From positions 3,162,001-3,226,000 of the forward strand of contig JAPNXP010000005.1 of NCBI GenBank assembly GCA_028753945.1: a stretch of DNA of 64,000 nucleotides, read 5' to 3'. The notes beneath the pieces are model-generated. The model had not been told where the DNA came from. It saw nothing but the letters and a program-made list of their open reading frames with translations, and did not search any database. Made by a program: the position numbers and the translations under genes. This DNA is from Hexactinellida sp. DTS-2022. Taxonomy: Eukaryota; Porifera; Hexactinellida. Shown one piece after another: positions 45,418 to 57,161 of the stretch; positions within the stretch are counted from its first letter, which is position 1; every line of letters starts with the position of its first letter.

Positions 45418-46220
45418 GGGTCATAGGGGGGCAGAGGGGGGGGGGCGAGGGGCAGAGACAAAGTTTATAAATAAATTTTCAATATATATTAATCTAGAAT
45501 ATCTCAAAGTCATTAAAAAATGTATAAACAATGATATATAGTGAATGCGTGATAGGTATAATCATACCAAAGCTATATACAGTGGAACTTCCACAAACGG
45601 GGCCTGTGGAAACGGAGATCCTGTGAAAATTGGGTTAAAAAAATGCAGCAAATTCCTAGTCCCACATAAATGAATCTCCACAAACGGGGAATCTGCAGAA
45701 ATGGGGAATCGGGGTGGCTAAGACCTTGCATCCCTAGCACCCCGTTTCTGCAGGTTCTACTATAACTGCATACCTGCCAACCAACCGTACAGGATTCCCT
45801 GTACAGTATAGGGATTTTAATTTACCAAATATTAATGAAATAATGCCAAAAAAGTCTACAGTGGTGATAGTATATTCTGCCATGCATTCATTGACCACAT
45901 AAAAGCACAACTGGTTTATATATTCATTAAAACGTACAGTAATTCCCTGTTCAGTATATATGTCAATGTTTTCTTCCTTTACAAAGCAATAATTTACTAT
46001 GTGAGTGTATAATAATTCTTTGGACGAGCGAGAAAATTTTTCACGGGATTTTGGCCAATGTACAGGGGAAAATTGGAGCCCTGTACAGGGATATTACTTA
46101 AATAGGTTGGCAGGAATGTAACTGGTGACTTATGCAAAACTGGACTTCAGGTCTGGGGGGCAGCTCATTAATTAGGGAGGGGGGGGTACGTGCCCTCCTC
46201 TGCACCCTCCCTTGGATCCT
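45418..46220. mobile_element. Truncated copy of the 52198-52859 hAT element
   Basis: Shares the G-tract start and the CTTGGATCC..CACTGAATTTACC end with 52198-52859, but the left end is deleted together with about 60 bp of flank. It contains the mariner-type MITE 45580-45762 and a CATACCTGCCAACC element (about 45768-46121). The insertion predates the unit duplication. Confidence 0.6.
45580..45762. mobile_element. Mariner-type MITE (CAGTGGAACTTCCACAAACG)
   Basis: CAGTGGAACTTCCACAAACG at the left, CCCGTTTCTGCAGGTTCTAC at the right, TA flanks. Orthologous insertion at 52388-52570. Confidence 0.65.
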
Positions 46221-46444
46221 TCACTGAATTTACCACAGTGCGGTTGCGCTAGTGAGAGGGGAATGCTTACTCCGCCTTTAGAGATAAACCAATAAAAGTA
46301 AAGCACAAAGTGAGGGGATTAAATAAAAATTATAATAAATTATTTCAAAAAAATTGCTTGTTCATTATCTAGAGGAGAAAGGTGATGAACTACCAATGCT
46401 ATAGATTGCTTTGCTATTGAGATAAGGTATACTTACATTAAAAA

Positions 46445-48545
46445 TTACTCTAAAAAGTCTAGAGGAAAAATATAAATATAATATAATGCAAACGTGAATT
46501 CCAAGCCAGCTGATCCAGACATTTCACTGATATGACCGAATTTCCCGAAACTAGTTAAAACTAATGTCAATATACTTTACTAATCCTTACTTTGTCACTA
46601 CTAGTGTCAAATGTTACAAACGTTAAGCTAAAATTGATGGAGGCACGATGATACAGTTGTTTGGGAACCATAAATTATTGTCCAAACGTCAAACGTCAAA
46701 CGATCAAATTGACACCCCAATAAGTGAACAACGGGATTTAATGATACGTATGTGAATACATTGCTAATATTATTAGATTTTACTTACTTTTTGTTATCCG
46801 TTTTGAAATTCTAAAGGAAAACAATAGATGAAATGCAAAGTGATAATGCGTGCGAGTTATTGGCATTTGAATTACAGTCGAAACGGGCTATTTTTTTTGT
46901 TTTTTTTAAGAAAATCCAATAGTTAGAATAAACGGATTGAAAATAAAACAAAATTGGAATTTATCATAAATTTAGAATAAATAGTTATTAAGAAAAAACC
47001 GGTTTAGACTGTACTTACTTTAATTTGGGGTCGAGTATTTTCCAATCTAGAGGGGAATAACACGATGAACTACAATATGATATCGAGTGCAGCAATACAG
47101 CAGAATCCCGATCATCCAAAAGTTTGGATAAAATGAGGCGGCATGAAGTGGGTGGGTTATATTTGAATAAATTAATTGACTATAAACTAATACATTGTGT
47201 AGTGCAGACTAGTAGTAGAATGTGTTCAGAATAACGTAGAACGATTTATTTATGATATAAAATTGCTCGGATACACCGAGTTGAAATAAATCGATCGGAT
47301 AATCGGGAGTCTGATTGGTTTTGAATTACTTACATTTTAAGATCAGCCTCGCCAATCTAGAAGAAATGTGAAAAACACAATTTGATTTCATTTTCCATTT
47401 CTATTCAAATTAGATTTTACTTACTTTTCTGTTCGAGATCTCTGTAGAAATAGTAGGAATAATAAATCTTCATCGCGTAGAGGAAGTAAAGTAATATTAC
47501 AGCAGGGATTTTTTTAAGGTTGAGACCTTGATGTAACTCAGCGCGGCCTTGGTGTAACTCAACACCGCAGCGGCCGCGGCCGACGCGAATCGTGGTGTAA
47601 CTCCAAAAAATTTTGGTGTAAAGTTTACACCAAGATCGGCCTTAAAAAAAACCCTGTATTACAGGGTTTAATCGGGTTGCAGTTACGGGGCTAAAGTTTT
47701 GTCATTTCAGTTTTACAATTACAGGCGCTAAAGACTTTGACGCTAACAATTTAAATCCTGAGATAATACATTTCCCAGTATAGGAAATTTGTCTAATTTG
47801 TACTATCAATTACCTGGGCGCTACCGGGTTGACTCCTAGAAAATTAAAATGGCATAAATTGCAAAATAGGAATGTCAAAAATATAACATTTAGTTTTGAG
47901 AACAACAGCAATTATTACGTTTATTGAGTGCTGTAATACAGCAATACGATATGCGATAGTTTCATCGACAAAATGCGAGCCATTTACTAGCATAATTTAA
48001 TAGTTAAAACTTAAAAGTAAATAAAAGTAATTATCTCGAGCTCGGTCGGTAACCCGAATCAGGTTGAATATTGAAAACAAAACGAAAAGTATAATGCTGT
48101 GTAGATACACCGAAGCTAAATCAAACGTGTTCATGTTGATAATGCAATAAAACTAATCCATAGTAATTCATTTCACAATGACTAGCTAGCTGAAAAATAT
48201 TTAGGTTTCCAGACTTTCCACATAGCTAGGTATAAAGGAGCTATGGAGAGGAAGAAATTGTGACTCTAATCTGCAAATTAGCATAATCCCAGGTTGTAAA
48301 AACAGGGAGTGCATTGAAATTTGTTAAACATGTGGGAAGGTTTTACCTCTACTCAATTAAACCATTTAAAGATGTTTAGTTGAATTACCATGGGTCAAGT
48401 TAAAGGCTAGAGCTAGATAATGTAACTCATACAGATACTCGAGCTAAACATTAAATATACGATAGTGAATTTAAATAAAAACTACCTTAAGAATTCAAAC
48501 ATGTTTGGGGTCCACCTACAAAAAATGAGGGGGACCCCGGACGTT

Positions 48546-48579
<34 letters not shown>

Positions 48580-48583
48580 CCAT
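46445..48583 (-). CDS. Micro-exon poly-Thr gene, copy 4 (early stop, 74 aa)
   Basis: Exons 48486-48583 (98 nt), 47814-47835 (22), 47425-47441 (17), 47334-47356 (23), 47019-47046 (28), 46788-46810 (23) and exon 7 at 46437-46458 (22 nt, one shorter than in sisters), where the frame meets TAA at 46445-46447. Product: Met-Glu-Thr10, ITSGVPLIFCRWTPNMFEFL, RSQPGSAQRSRTEK, LARLILKYWKILDPKLK, ISKRITKNFLE. It lacks the last dozen residues (IIFNIMNNQFF) of copies 3 and 5, so it may be a truncated but usable form or a young pseudogene. A 154-bp hAT MITE sits in intron 2. Confidence 0.55.
47503..47656. mobile_element. hAT-type MITE with empty-site control
   Basis: The ends CAGGGATTTTTTTAAGG and CCTTAAAAAAAACCCTG are inverse, and TATTACAG flanks both sides (47495-47502, 47657-47664). 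The sister unit at 54118 has the uninterrupted TATTACAGGG site, confirming insertion after duplication. Confidence 0.9.
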
Positions 48584-49144
48584 TGCTAATAAATCAAAAA
48601 ATAGGACGTAGTTATAGTATAGTGCTCAGCAATAATATTATATAGCGGGTTAGTAATTTAGAATTATTTAAACAAGCCGCTTGTTCGCGCTCACATCATA
48701 CACTCGAGTTTCTCAGCAGCGGCCTTCGTTTGTATTTAAAGCAAATTCCTTTACCTGAGTTGTATTTAGATAAATTTTAAATATAAACTTAAAATTTAAA
48801 GCTTTTATTGTTACCAAAAAATGAGTCAATCTAATCCTTGGATTATTGATAATATCAATTGTGATTTGAAATATCATTATAATAACTTGAATAATATCAG
48901 GGAACTTAGTTGGATTTTACTGTAGCGAAATAAGTATTAGATTAAACTATTTACATAAATAGAAACTGATTTGTTATAATGGAGGTAGTCAAAACGAATC
49001 AGTATGCTGAAATATGGAATATAAATATCACTAAGGTACAGTCCAACCCGTGAACCAATATGCAAATTTTTCCGCTCATGGATGCTTAACTCTGTGTTTG
49101 GACCGCATATTAGGAACCTCTGTTAAGATATTGGTGATACAAAT

Positions 49145-49540
49145 ATTCATTATCAAATAAGATAAAAACGGTGTCAGAAATGCATGGCTATTCATTGGAT
49201 GCATGAATTTTCTCCCACCCATTAATAGATTACTGTCTCAGATAGGCATTCCATATTATTGCACACTTGACAACTGATAAAGACACTAATTTCAATTTAT
49301 ACTAACTAAAACATTGTAATTTAATTGGTTTATGGTTTTATAACTTTTGGGAAGGGTAGATGCGAATAATTTTCTTAGAAATATAATTCAACTAGGTCCT
49401 AGATAAGGTATTCCCTACACTTCTGCCAAATTTCAAGTTTACAGATTTTACCAGTACCTCAAATAATTCTGGACCAACAGACAAAAAAATAATTGTGATT
49501 TAATATAAAATATAATTAAAAAGTTAAAATAAATCCACTA
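49145..49540. repeat. Unit-specific insertion related to 1240-1440
   Basis: Present here and at 55610-56000, absent from the unit at 43270. Shares GCATTCCATATTATTGCACA, CTTGACAACTGATAAAG and TTTAATTGGTTTATGG with the 1.2-1.4 kb region. A dispersed repeat of unknown class. Confidence 0.55.
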
Positions 49541-50532
49541 ACGAGTCAAACCACATTCATCGAATGAATAGTTAAAACCACAGGATTGGACGAGAGTTAA
49601 ATAAAACTAATTTGTGTAGGTAACGGAGGAGAGAATTGGAATTCAGGTTAGAGAAATTTGCCCAATATGTACAAAGAGAACTAATTATAGTACCCAGGTG
49701 ACGCCTGAATAAATTCTCACAGATCACAGAAAGTTGATTGGAAATGCACATTTCAAACTATTGAGAATTGAAGTTATTGAACATAGTAATAAGACACATA
49801 ACATTATAAGGTCCATGGTATAGTAACATTATATAACATAATTCAAACAATAACGAAACAATCAAAACATAATTCCTTACTAGAACTTCAATTCCAAGTG
49901 ATTAACAGTTGACAGTAATAGAATAGAAGGTTATATTACTTATATAATAGATGCAATAATATGTAAGCAGTTCTGGAGAATAGCAAATGTTTGAAAAATC
50001 TGCTTCAGGGAATAGTATGGTAAGACTGATCAGGAGAAAAAAAAGAACACTGTTAACAACGTCTAAAAAAGAGTAAAACTAATAGAATATAAATACAAAT
50101 GTAAGCATAGGGGTCATAAAGAAATGTCTGATTGTTAAGAAAATGTTATAACGTCTAAATATTCAAATGATATAAATCACCCATTGATTTAACAGGAGAA
50201 TAAAGTTATTGAAAAGCTTCCCCAAATTTTGGACTTGGAAAAACTGAGGGTTATTTAGGTGTTACCTTTCGTAACTACACTATTAATTAAAACTGGTTTG
50301 TTGTCTAGACATCAATACCATTTTGAAACATGGGAATAGTTAACGCAATAAACGTGTAGACTAGTACACTAAATAGTATAATCAGTTTGAGACATAAAGA
50401 AACATGAGCTAGCCAGCTAGGAGGTGTGAGGTTCGAAATATTGCAAGTATAAATCAATCCGTCAATAAATAAATAATAAACAAATAAATAAACCAATAAA
50501 TAAATAAATAAATAAGGAACAGATAAACTTAC

Positions 50533-50703
50533 ATGACGTATAGGTGTGGAGTGGTATAAATAATACAGAAGTTGTCCAGTAGATGGAGAGGATATAACTT
50601 GATAGTCTTTGTCTGAGCAAACGGAGCTTCTCGAGAGACGATACGGATCGATAGATTCCATGTTATGAACCAAGCGGGATTCAGGTACGCGAAGGTAATT
50701 CTC
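50533..50703 (-). CDS. 171-nt open exon, copy c
   Basis: 57 codons, same splice sites, VHNMESIDPYRLSRSSVCSD, ending STPIRH. The open frame continues beyond the donor because the intron start is AT-rich, which is not evidence for coding there. Confidence 0.5.
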
Positions 50704-50746
50704 CTATCGCATAGAGAGGAATTAATGAGCGATTTGATTTAGAATA

Positions 50747-51151
50747 CCTTATTATAGGAAATTAACGCGCATTAAATCAACGCGAATTTCTCCAAATCAA
50801 GTTAATTTCCTTCGCGATAATTTAATGGAGCGTTAATTTCCTGCAAATTTATACTATTTAGCAAAATGTATACAATGGATGGACAAACTTCCGAGCTACA
50901 TATTTTTCAGATGTGCAATTAGGTTGAGAGGATATACCATGTCTATCAAGTAGATTGGAAGCCTATTTGGGCACAATAAATAGTATTTAATCAGGAATTT
51001 AATAATCCTGAATTTTTTTCTAAAATTTATTCTCGTTAATTTCATGTATTTGAAAATGTTCAGCTCCAATTCGCGTAATTTCATGGAGCGATAATTTCCT
51101 TCGCGTTAATTTCAAGGCGGGTTAATTTGAAAATAATTTCCTATAATAAGG
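50747..51151. mobile_element. TA-flanked MITE CCTTATTATAGGAAATTA
   Basis: CCTTATTATAGGAAATTAAC and TAATTTGAAAATAATTTCCT..ATAATAAGG are inverse ends with TA on both sides. Sister units at 44430 and 57205 read straight through (TTTAGAATACAGTCG), so the insertion is unit-specific. The interior has several TTAATTTC.. GCG motifs. Confidence 0.8.
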
Positions 51152-51723
51152 TAGTCGAAATCGAGTGTTTTTGACAACGGCCTTTTAGTCTCACCGGTTT
51201 TATTGGAAGTCAAATTCTTGTGTTGTTATATTCGTAATTCAATAAAATAATATTGGATACTTTTCGTCTTCCGGATATTTGTCAAATGGAGGTTTTTTGC
51301 CTATCAGGGGATGTAAATAATTGCTAATCAGTTCAAATAAATATCAAACAGATAGAAGGAAACAAACTAAAAGAGTTACCTACCGGTCTTACTCCCGTAG
51401 AGAGGTTAAAGCGAGCAAACATCTCACAAAAACATCACATAGATTCAGTGAGATCAGCTGGGGTATGTAGGTTGTACACCAAATACTGAAATACTATATA
51501 TCGACAAGTAAATAATTAGAATTAGTGCAACAATCACTAAGAACCTATTTTACTTTTATCCGGTAGCCTCTCCCCCTACCATGTGTTTAGTTATAACACC
51601 TACTGATTCAATCTTTCCTTTGAAACTCGTGAGCGCTGCACAACCTGTGTAGCATCCTAACTCCTACGTTAAAGAGCTGAGAAGCACGGTTGAATGGAAT
51701 ACCAGTTACGAAACGGAACTTAC

Positions 51724-51785
51724 TCGAGTCAAACTTGAGAGCTATTGGTCATCTCCGGACACGACACTGAATGATCGAATGCTTC
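51724..51785 (-). pseudogene. Cassette exon with in-frame stop
   Basis: Counterpart of 44969-45030: SIRSFSVVSGDDQ then TAG, then LSSLTR, same splice sites. Either noncoding or a dead copy. Confidence 0.3.
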
Positions 51786-52197
51786 CTATGGAATGTCCTA
51801 TAGAGCAGCCAGATAAGGGAGAAACGGGAGTATCAGGTAGAGGAGGAACATACGTACCTGATCAAATACATCGATAACCGTCTTTACACTTTTACTCTTT
51901 GACTGAGGAATCTTGCATGTTTCTTTAATTTACATATCATATTAGCGGAATATGTCGAGCTGTTTTAATGTATTTGTGATATTTCTCCACCCATTATATT
52001 TCAGACTAGTTCTTGAATCAATCGAATCAACGAGTAGATTTTATATATACAAATTGTGTTGCCATAGTAGCTAGTCAAGTTGTTAGTTTTAACTAGTAGA
52101 GTGTGTTTCATGGACTATGCAAAATCACCATATAAAACTCAAAATTAAGAGCCACTATTCGATAACGAGACAATTTTTTCAGGTAAACCAATTTACT

Positions 52198-52859
52198 CAG
52201 AGGCAGATCCAGTCCCAAACCCGAGGGGGCATAGGGGGGCAGAGGGGGGGGGCCGAGAGGCAGAGACAAAGTTCATAACTAAATTTTCAACATATATTAA
52301 TCTAGAATATCTCAAAGTCATATAAAAATGTATATACAATGATATATAGTGAATGCGTGATAGGTATAATCATACCAAAGCTATATACAGTGGAACTTCC
52401 ACAAACGGGGCCTGTGGAAACGGAGATCCTGTGAAAATTGGGTAAAAGAAATGCAGCAAATTCCTAGTCCCACATAAATGAACCTCCACAAATGGGGAAT
52501 CTGCAGAAATGGGGAATCGGGGTGGCTAAGACCTAGCGTCCCTGACACCCCGTTTCTGCAGGTTCTACTGTAACTGCATACCTGCCAACCAACCGTACAG
52601 GGATTCCCTGTACAGTATATAAGTCAATGTTTTCTTCCTTTACAAAGCAATAATTTTACTATGTGAGTGTATAGTAATTCTTTGGACGAGCGAGCGCAAC
52701 AAGCGAGAAAATTTTTTAGGAGGTGTATATGGATTTGGCCAACGTACAGGTGAAAATTGGTACCCTGTACAGGGTTATTACTTAAATAGGTTGGCAGGTA
52801 TGTAACTGGTGACTTATGCAAAACTGGACTTCAGGTACCCTCCCTTGGATCCGCCACTG
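52198..52859. mobile_element. hAT-type element with nested MITEs
   Basis: CAGAGGCAGATCCAG and CTTGGATCCGCCACTG ends, flanked by AATTTACT (52190-52197) and AATTTACC (52860-52867). Contains the mariner-type MITE 52388-52570 and a CATACCTGCCAACC element (about 52577-52800) flanked by TGTAACTG. Confidence 0.75.
52388..52570. mobile_element. Mariner-type MITE, orthologue of 45580-45762
   Basis: CAGTGGAACTTCCACAAACG..GCAGGTTCTACTG with TA flanks. Confidence 0.7.
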
Positions 52860-52978
52860 AATTTACCACAGTGCGGTTGCGCTAGTGAGAGGGGAAATGA
52901 CTACTCCGCCTTTAGAGATAAACCAATAAAAGAAAAGCACAAAGTGGGGGGATCAAATAAAAATTATAATAAAATATT

Positions 52979-55040
52979 TTAAAAAAATTGATTGTTCATT
53001 ATCTAGAGGAGAAAAGGTGATGAACTACCAATGCTATAGATTGCTTTGCTATTGACATAAGGTATACTTACATTAAAAATTATCTCGAAAGAGTCTAGAG
53101 GAAAAATATAAATATAATATAATGCAAACGTGAATTCCAAGCCAGCTGATCCAGACATTTCTCTGATATGACCGAATTTCCAGAAACTTGTTAAAACTAA
53201 TGTCAATATACTTTACTAATCCTTTCTTTGTTACTACTGGTGTCAAATGTTACAAACCTTAAGCTAAAATTGATGGAGGCACGATGATACAGTTGTTTGG
53301 GAACCAAAAATTATAGTCAAACGTCAAACGTCAAACGATCAAATTGAGACCCCAATAAGAAAACAACGGGATTTAATGATATGTGATACATTGCTAATAA
53401 TATTAGATTTTACTTACTTTTTGTTATCCGTTTTGAAATTCTAAAGGAAAACAATAAATGAAATGCAAAGTGATAATGCGTGCGAGTTATTGGCATTTGA
53501 ATTACAGTCGAAACGGGCTATTTTTTTGTTTTTTTTAAGAAAATCCAATAGTTAGAATAAACGGATTGAAAATAAAACAAAATTGGAATTTATTATAAAT
53601 TTAGAATAAATAGTTATTTAGAAAAAACCGGTTTAGACTGTACTTACTTTAATTTGGGGTCGAGTATTTTCCAATCTAGAGGGGAATAACACGATGAACT
53701 ACAATATGATATCGAGTGCAGCAATACAGCAGAATCCCGATCATCCAAAAGTTTGGATAAAATGAGGCGGCATGAAGTGGGTGGGTTATATTTGAATAAA
53801 TTAATTGACTATAAACTAATACATTGTGTAGTGCAGACTAGTAGTAGAATGTGTTCAGAATAACGTAGAACGATTTATTTATGATATAAAATATACCGAG
53901 TTGAAATAAATCGATCGCATAATCGGGAGTCTGTTGTATTGGTTTTGAATTACTTACATTTCAATAGCAGCCTCGCCATTCTAGAAGAAATGTGATAAAA
54001 CACAATTTGATTTCATTTTCCATTTCTATTCTAATTAGATTTTACTTACTTTTCTGTTCGAGATCTCTGTAGAAATAGTAGGAATAGTAAATCAACATCG
54101 CGTAGAGGAAGTAAAGTAATATTACAGGGTTTAATTGGGTTGCAGTCACGGGGCTAAAGTTTTGTCATTTCAGTTTTGCAATTACAGGCGCTAAAGACTT
54201 AGGCGCTAACAATTTAAATCCTGAGATAATACATTTCCCAGTATAGCAAATTTGTCTAATTTGTACTATCAATTACCTGGGCGCTACCGGGTTGACTCCT
54301 AGAAAATTAAATGGCATAAATTGCGAAATAGGAATGTCAAAAATATAACATTTAGTTTTGAGAACAACAGCAATGATTACGTTTATTGAGTGCTGTAATA
54401 CAGCAATACGATATGCGATAGTTTCATCGACATAATGCTAGCCATTTACTAGCATAATTCAATAGTTAAAACTTAAAAGTAAATAAAAGTAATTATCTCG
54501 AGCTCGGTCGGTAACCCGAATCAGGTTGAATATTGAAAACAAAACGAAAAGTATAATGCTGTGTAGATACACCGAAGCTCAATCAAACGTGTTCATGTTG
54601 ATAATGCAATAAAACTAATCCATAGTAATTCATTTCACAATGACTAGCTAGCTGAAAAATATTTAGGTTTCCAGACTTTCCACATAGCTAGGTATAAAGG
54701 AGCTATGGAGAGGAAGAAATTGTGACTCTAATCTGCAAATTAGCATAATCCCAGGTTGTAAAAACAGGGAGTGCATTGAAATTTGTATAAATATGTGAAA
54801 GGTTTTACCTCTCTACTCAATTAAACTTTTAAAGATGTTTAGTTGAATTACCATGGGTCAAGTTAAAGGCTAGAGCTAGATAATGTAACTCATACAGATA
54901 CTCGAGCTAAACAATAAATATATGATAGTGAATTAGACTAACCATTACCTGAGATTGTCAAACATGTTGGGGGTCCCCCTACAAAAAATGAGGGGGACCC
55001 CTGATGTTATTGTTGTTGTTGTTGTTGTTGTTGTTTCCAT
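52979..55040 (-). CDS. Micro-exon poly-Thr gene, copy 5 (intact, 83 aa)
   Basis: Eight exons: 54949-55040 (92 nt), 54277-54298 (22), 54050-54066 (17), 53958-53980 (23), 53648-53675 (28), 53418-53440 (23), 53072-53094 (23) and 52979-53002 (24, TAA). 252 nt, open throughout. Product: Met-Glu-Thr8, ITSGVPLIFCRGTPNMFDNL, RSQPGSAQRSRTEK, MARLLLKYWKILDPKLK, ISKRITKNSFEIIFN, IMNNQFF. TATATAAT lies about 90 bp upstream of the ATG. Compared with copy 3, exon 2 is 6 nt longer (two codons) and the Thr tract has one extra codon; every other small exon has the same length. Substitutions are mostly conservative. Function unknown; a small basic intracellular or secreted peptide are both possible. Confidence 0.65.
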
Positions 55041-56990
55041 TGCTAATAAATCAAAAATAGGACGTAGTTATAGTATAGTGCTCAGCAATAATATTATATA
55101 GCGGGTTAGTAATTTAGAATTATTTAAACAAGCCGCTTGTTCGCGCTCACATCATACACTCGAGTTTCTCAGCAGCGGCCTTCGTTTGTATTTAAAGCAA
55201 ATTCCTTTACCTGTGTTGTAATTAGAAAAATTTTAAATATAAACTTAAAATTTAAAGCTTTTATTGTTACTAAAAAATGAGTCAATCTAATCCTTGGATT
55301 ATTGATAATATCAATTGTGATTTGAAATATCATTATAATAACTTGAATAATATCAGGGAACTTAGTTGGATTTTACTGTAGCGAAATAAGTATTAGATTA
55401 AACTATTTACATAAATAGAAACTGATTTGTTATAATGGAGGTAGTTTAAACGAATCAGTATGCTGAAATATGGAATATAAATATCACTAAGGTACAGTCC
55501 AACCAGTGAAGTTCCAATATACAAATTTTTCCGCTCATGGATGCTTAACTTTGTGTTTGGACCGCATATTAGGAACCTCTGTTAAGATATTGGTGATACA
55601 AATATTCATTATCAAATAAGATAAAAACGGTGTCAGAAATGCATGGCTATTCATTGGATGCATGAATTTTCTCCCACCCATTAATAGATTACTGTCTCAG
55701 ATAGGCATTCCATATTATTGCACACTTGACAACTGATAAAGACACTAATTTCAATTTATACTAACTAAAACATTGTAATTTAATTGGTTTATGGTTTTAT
55801 AACTTTTGGGAAGGGTAGATGCGAATAATTTTCTTAGAAATATAATTCAACTAGGTCCTAGATAAGGTATTCCCTACACTTCTGCCAAATTTCAAGTTTA
55901 CAGATTTTACCAGTACCTCAAATAATTCTGGACCATCAGACAAAAAATAATTGTGATTTAATATAAAATATAATTAAAAAGTTAAAATAAATCCACTAAC
56001 GAGTCAAACCACATTCATCGAATGAATAGTTAAAACCACAGGATTGGACGAGAGTTAAATAAAACTAATTTGTGTAGGTAACGGAGGAGAGAATTGGAAT
56101 TCAGGTTAGAGAAATTTGCCCAATATGTACAAACAGAACTAATTATAGTACCCAGGTGACGCCTGAATAAATTCTCACAGATCACAGAAAGTTGATTGGA
56201 AATGCACATTTCAAACTATTGAGAATTGAAGTTATTGAACATAGTAATAAGACACATAACATTATAAGGTCCATGGTATAGTAACATTATATAACATAAT
56301 TCAAACAATAACGAAACAATCAAAACATAATTCCTTACTAGAACTTCAATACCAAGTGATTAACAGTTGACAGTAATAGAATAGAAGGTTATATTACTTA
56401 TATAATAGATGCAATAATATGTAAGCAGTTCTGGAGAATAGCAAATGTTTGAAAAATCTGCTTCAGGGAATAGTATGGTAAGACTGATCAGGAGAAAAAA
56501 AAGAACACTGTTAACAACGTCTAAAAAAGAGTAAAACTAATAGAATATAAATACAAATGTAAGCATAGGGGTCATAAAGAAATGTCTGATTGTTAAGAAA
56601 ATGTTATAACGTCTAAATATTCAAATGATATAAATCACCCATTGATTTAACAGGAGAATAAAGTTATTGAAAAGCTTCCCCAAATTTTGGACTTGGAAAA
56701 ACTGAGGGTTATTTAGGTGTTACCTTTCGTAACTACACTATTAATTAAAACTGGTTTGTTGTCTAGACATCAATACCATTTTGAAACATGGGAATAGTTA
56801 ACGCAATAAACGTGTAGACTAGTACACTAAATAGTATAATCAGTTTGAGACATAAAGAAACATGAGCTAGCCAGCTAGGAGGTGTGAGGTTCGAAATATT
56901 GCAAGTATAAATCAATCCGTCAATAAATAAATAATAAACAAATAAATAAACCAATAAATAAATAAATAAATAAGGAACAGATAAACTTAC

Positions 56991-57161
56991 ATGACGTATA
57001 GGTGTGGAGTGGTATAAATAATACAGAAGTTGTCCAGTAGATGGAGAGGATATAACTTGATAGTCTTTGTCTGAGCAAACGGAGCTTCTCGAGAGACGAT
57101 ACGGATCGATAGATTCCATGTTATGAACCAAGCGGGATTCAGGTACGTGAAGGTAATTCTC
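56991..57161 (-). CDS. 171-nt open exon, copy d
   Basis: 57 codons, nearly identical to 50533-50703, with GTAAGT donor at 56990-56985 and acceptor at 57162-57168. Downstream candidates in the same unit include a 14- to 21-nt exon ending at a GTAACA donor near 56724. Two 11-nt exons lie above at 57390-57400 and 57513-57523. Confidence 0.5.

Noticed and set aside
50305-50532. Extension of the 171-nt exon frame past its donor (VSLSVPYLFIYLLVYLFVYY..)
   Set aside because: Low-complexity AAATAA-derived sequence in the intron; lengths differ among copies, unlike the exon.
54830-54880. Possible 18-nt exon (CTAG acceptor, CATG|GTAATTC donor) in intron 1 of the poly-Thr gene copies
   Set aside because: Including it introduces an immediate stop in copy 5, and its length is not conserved among copies.
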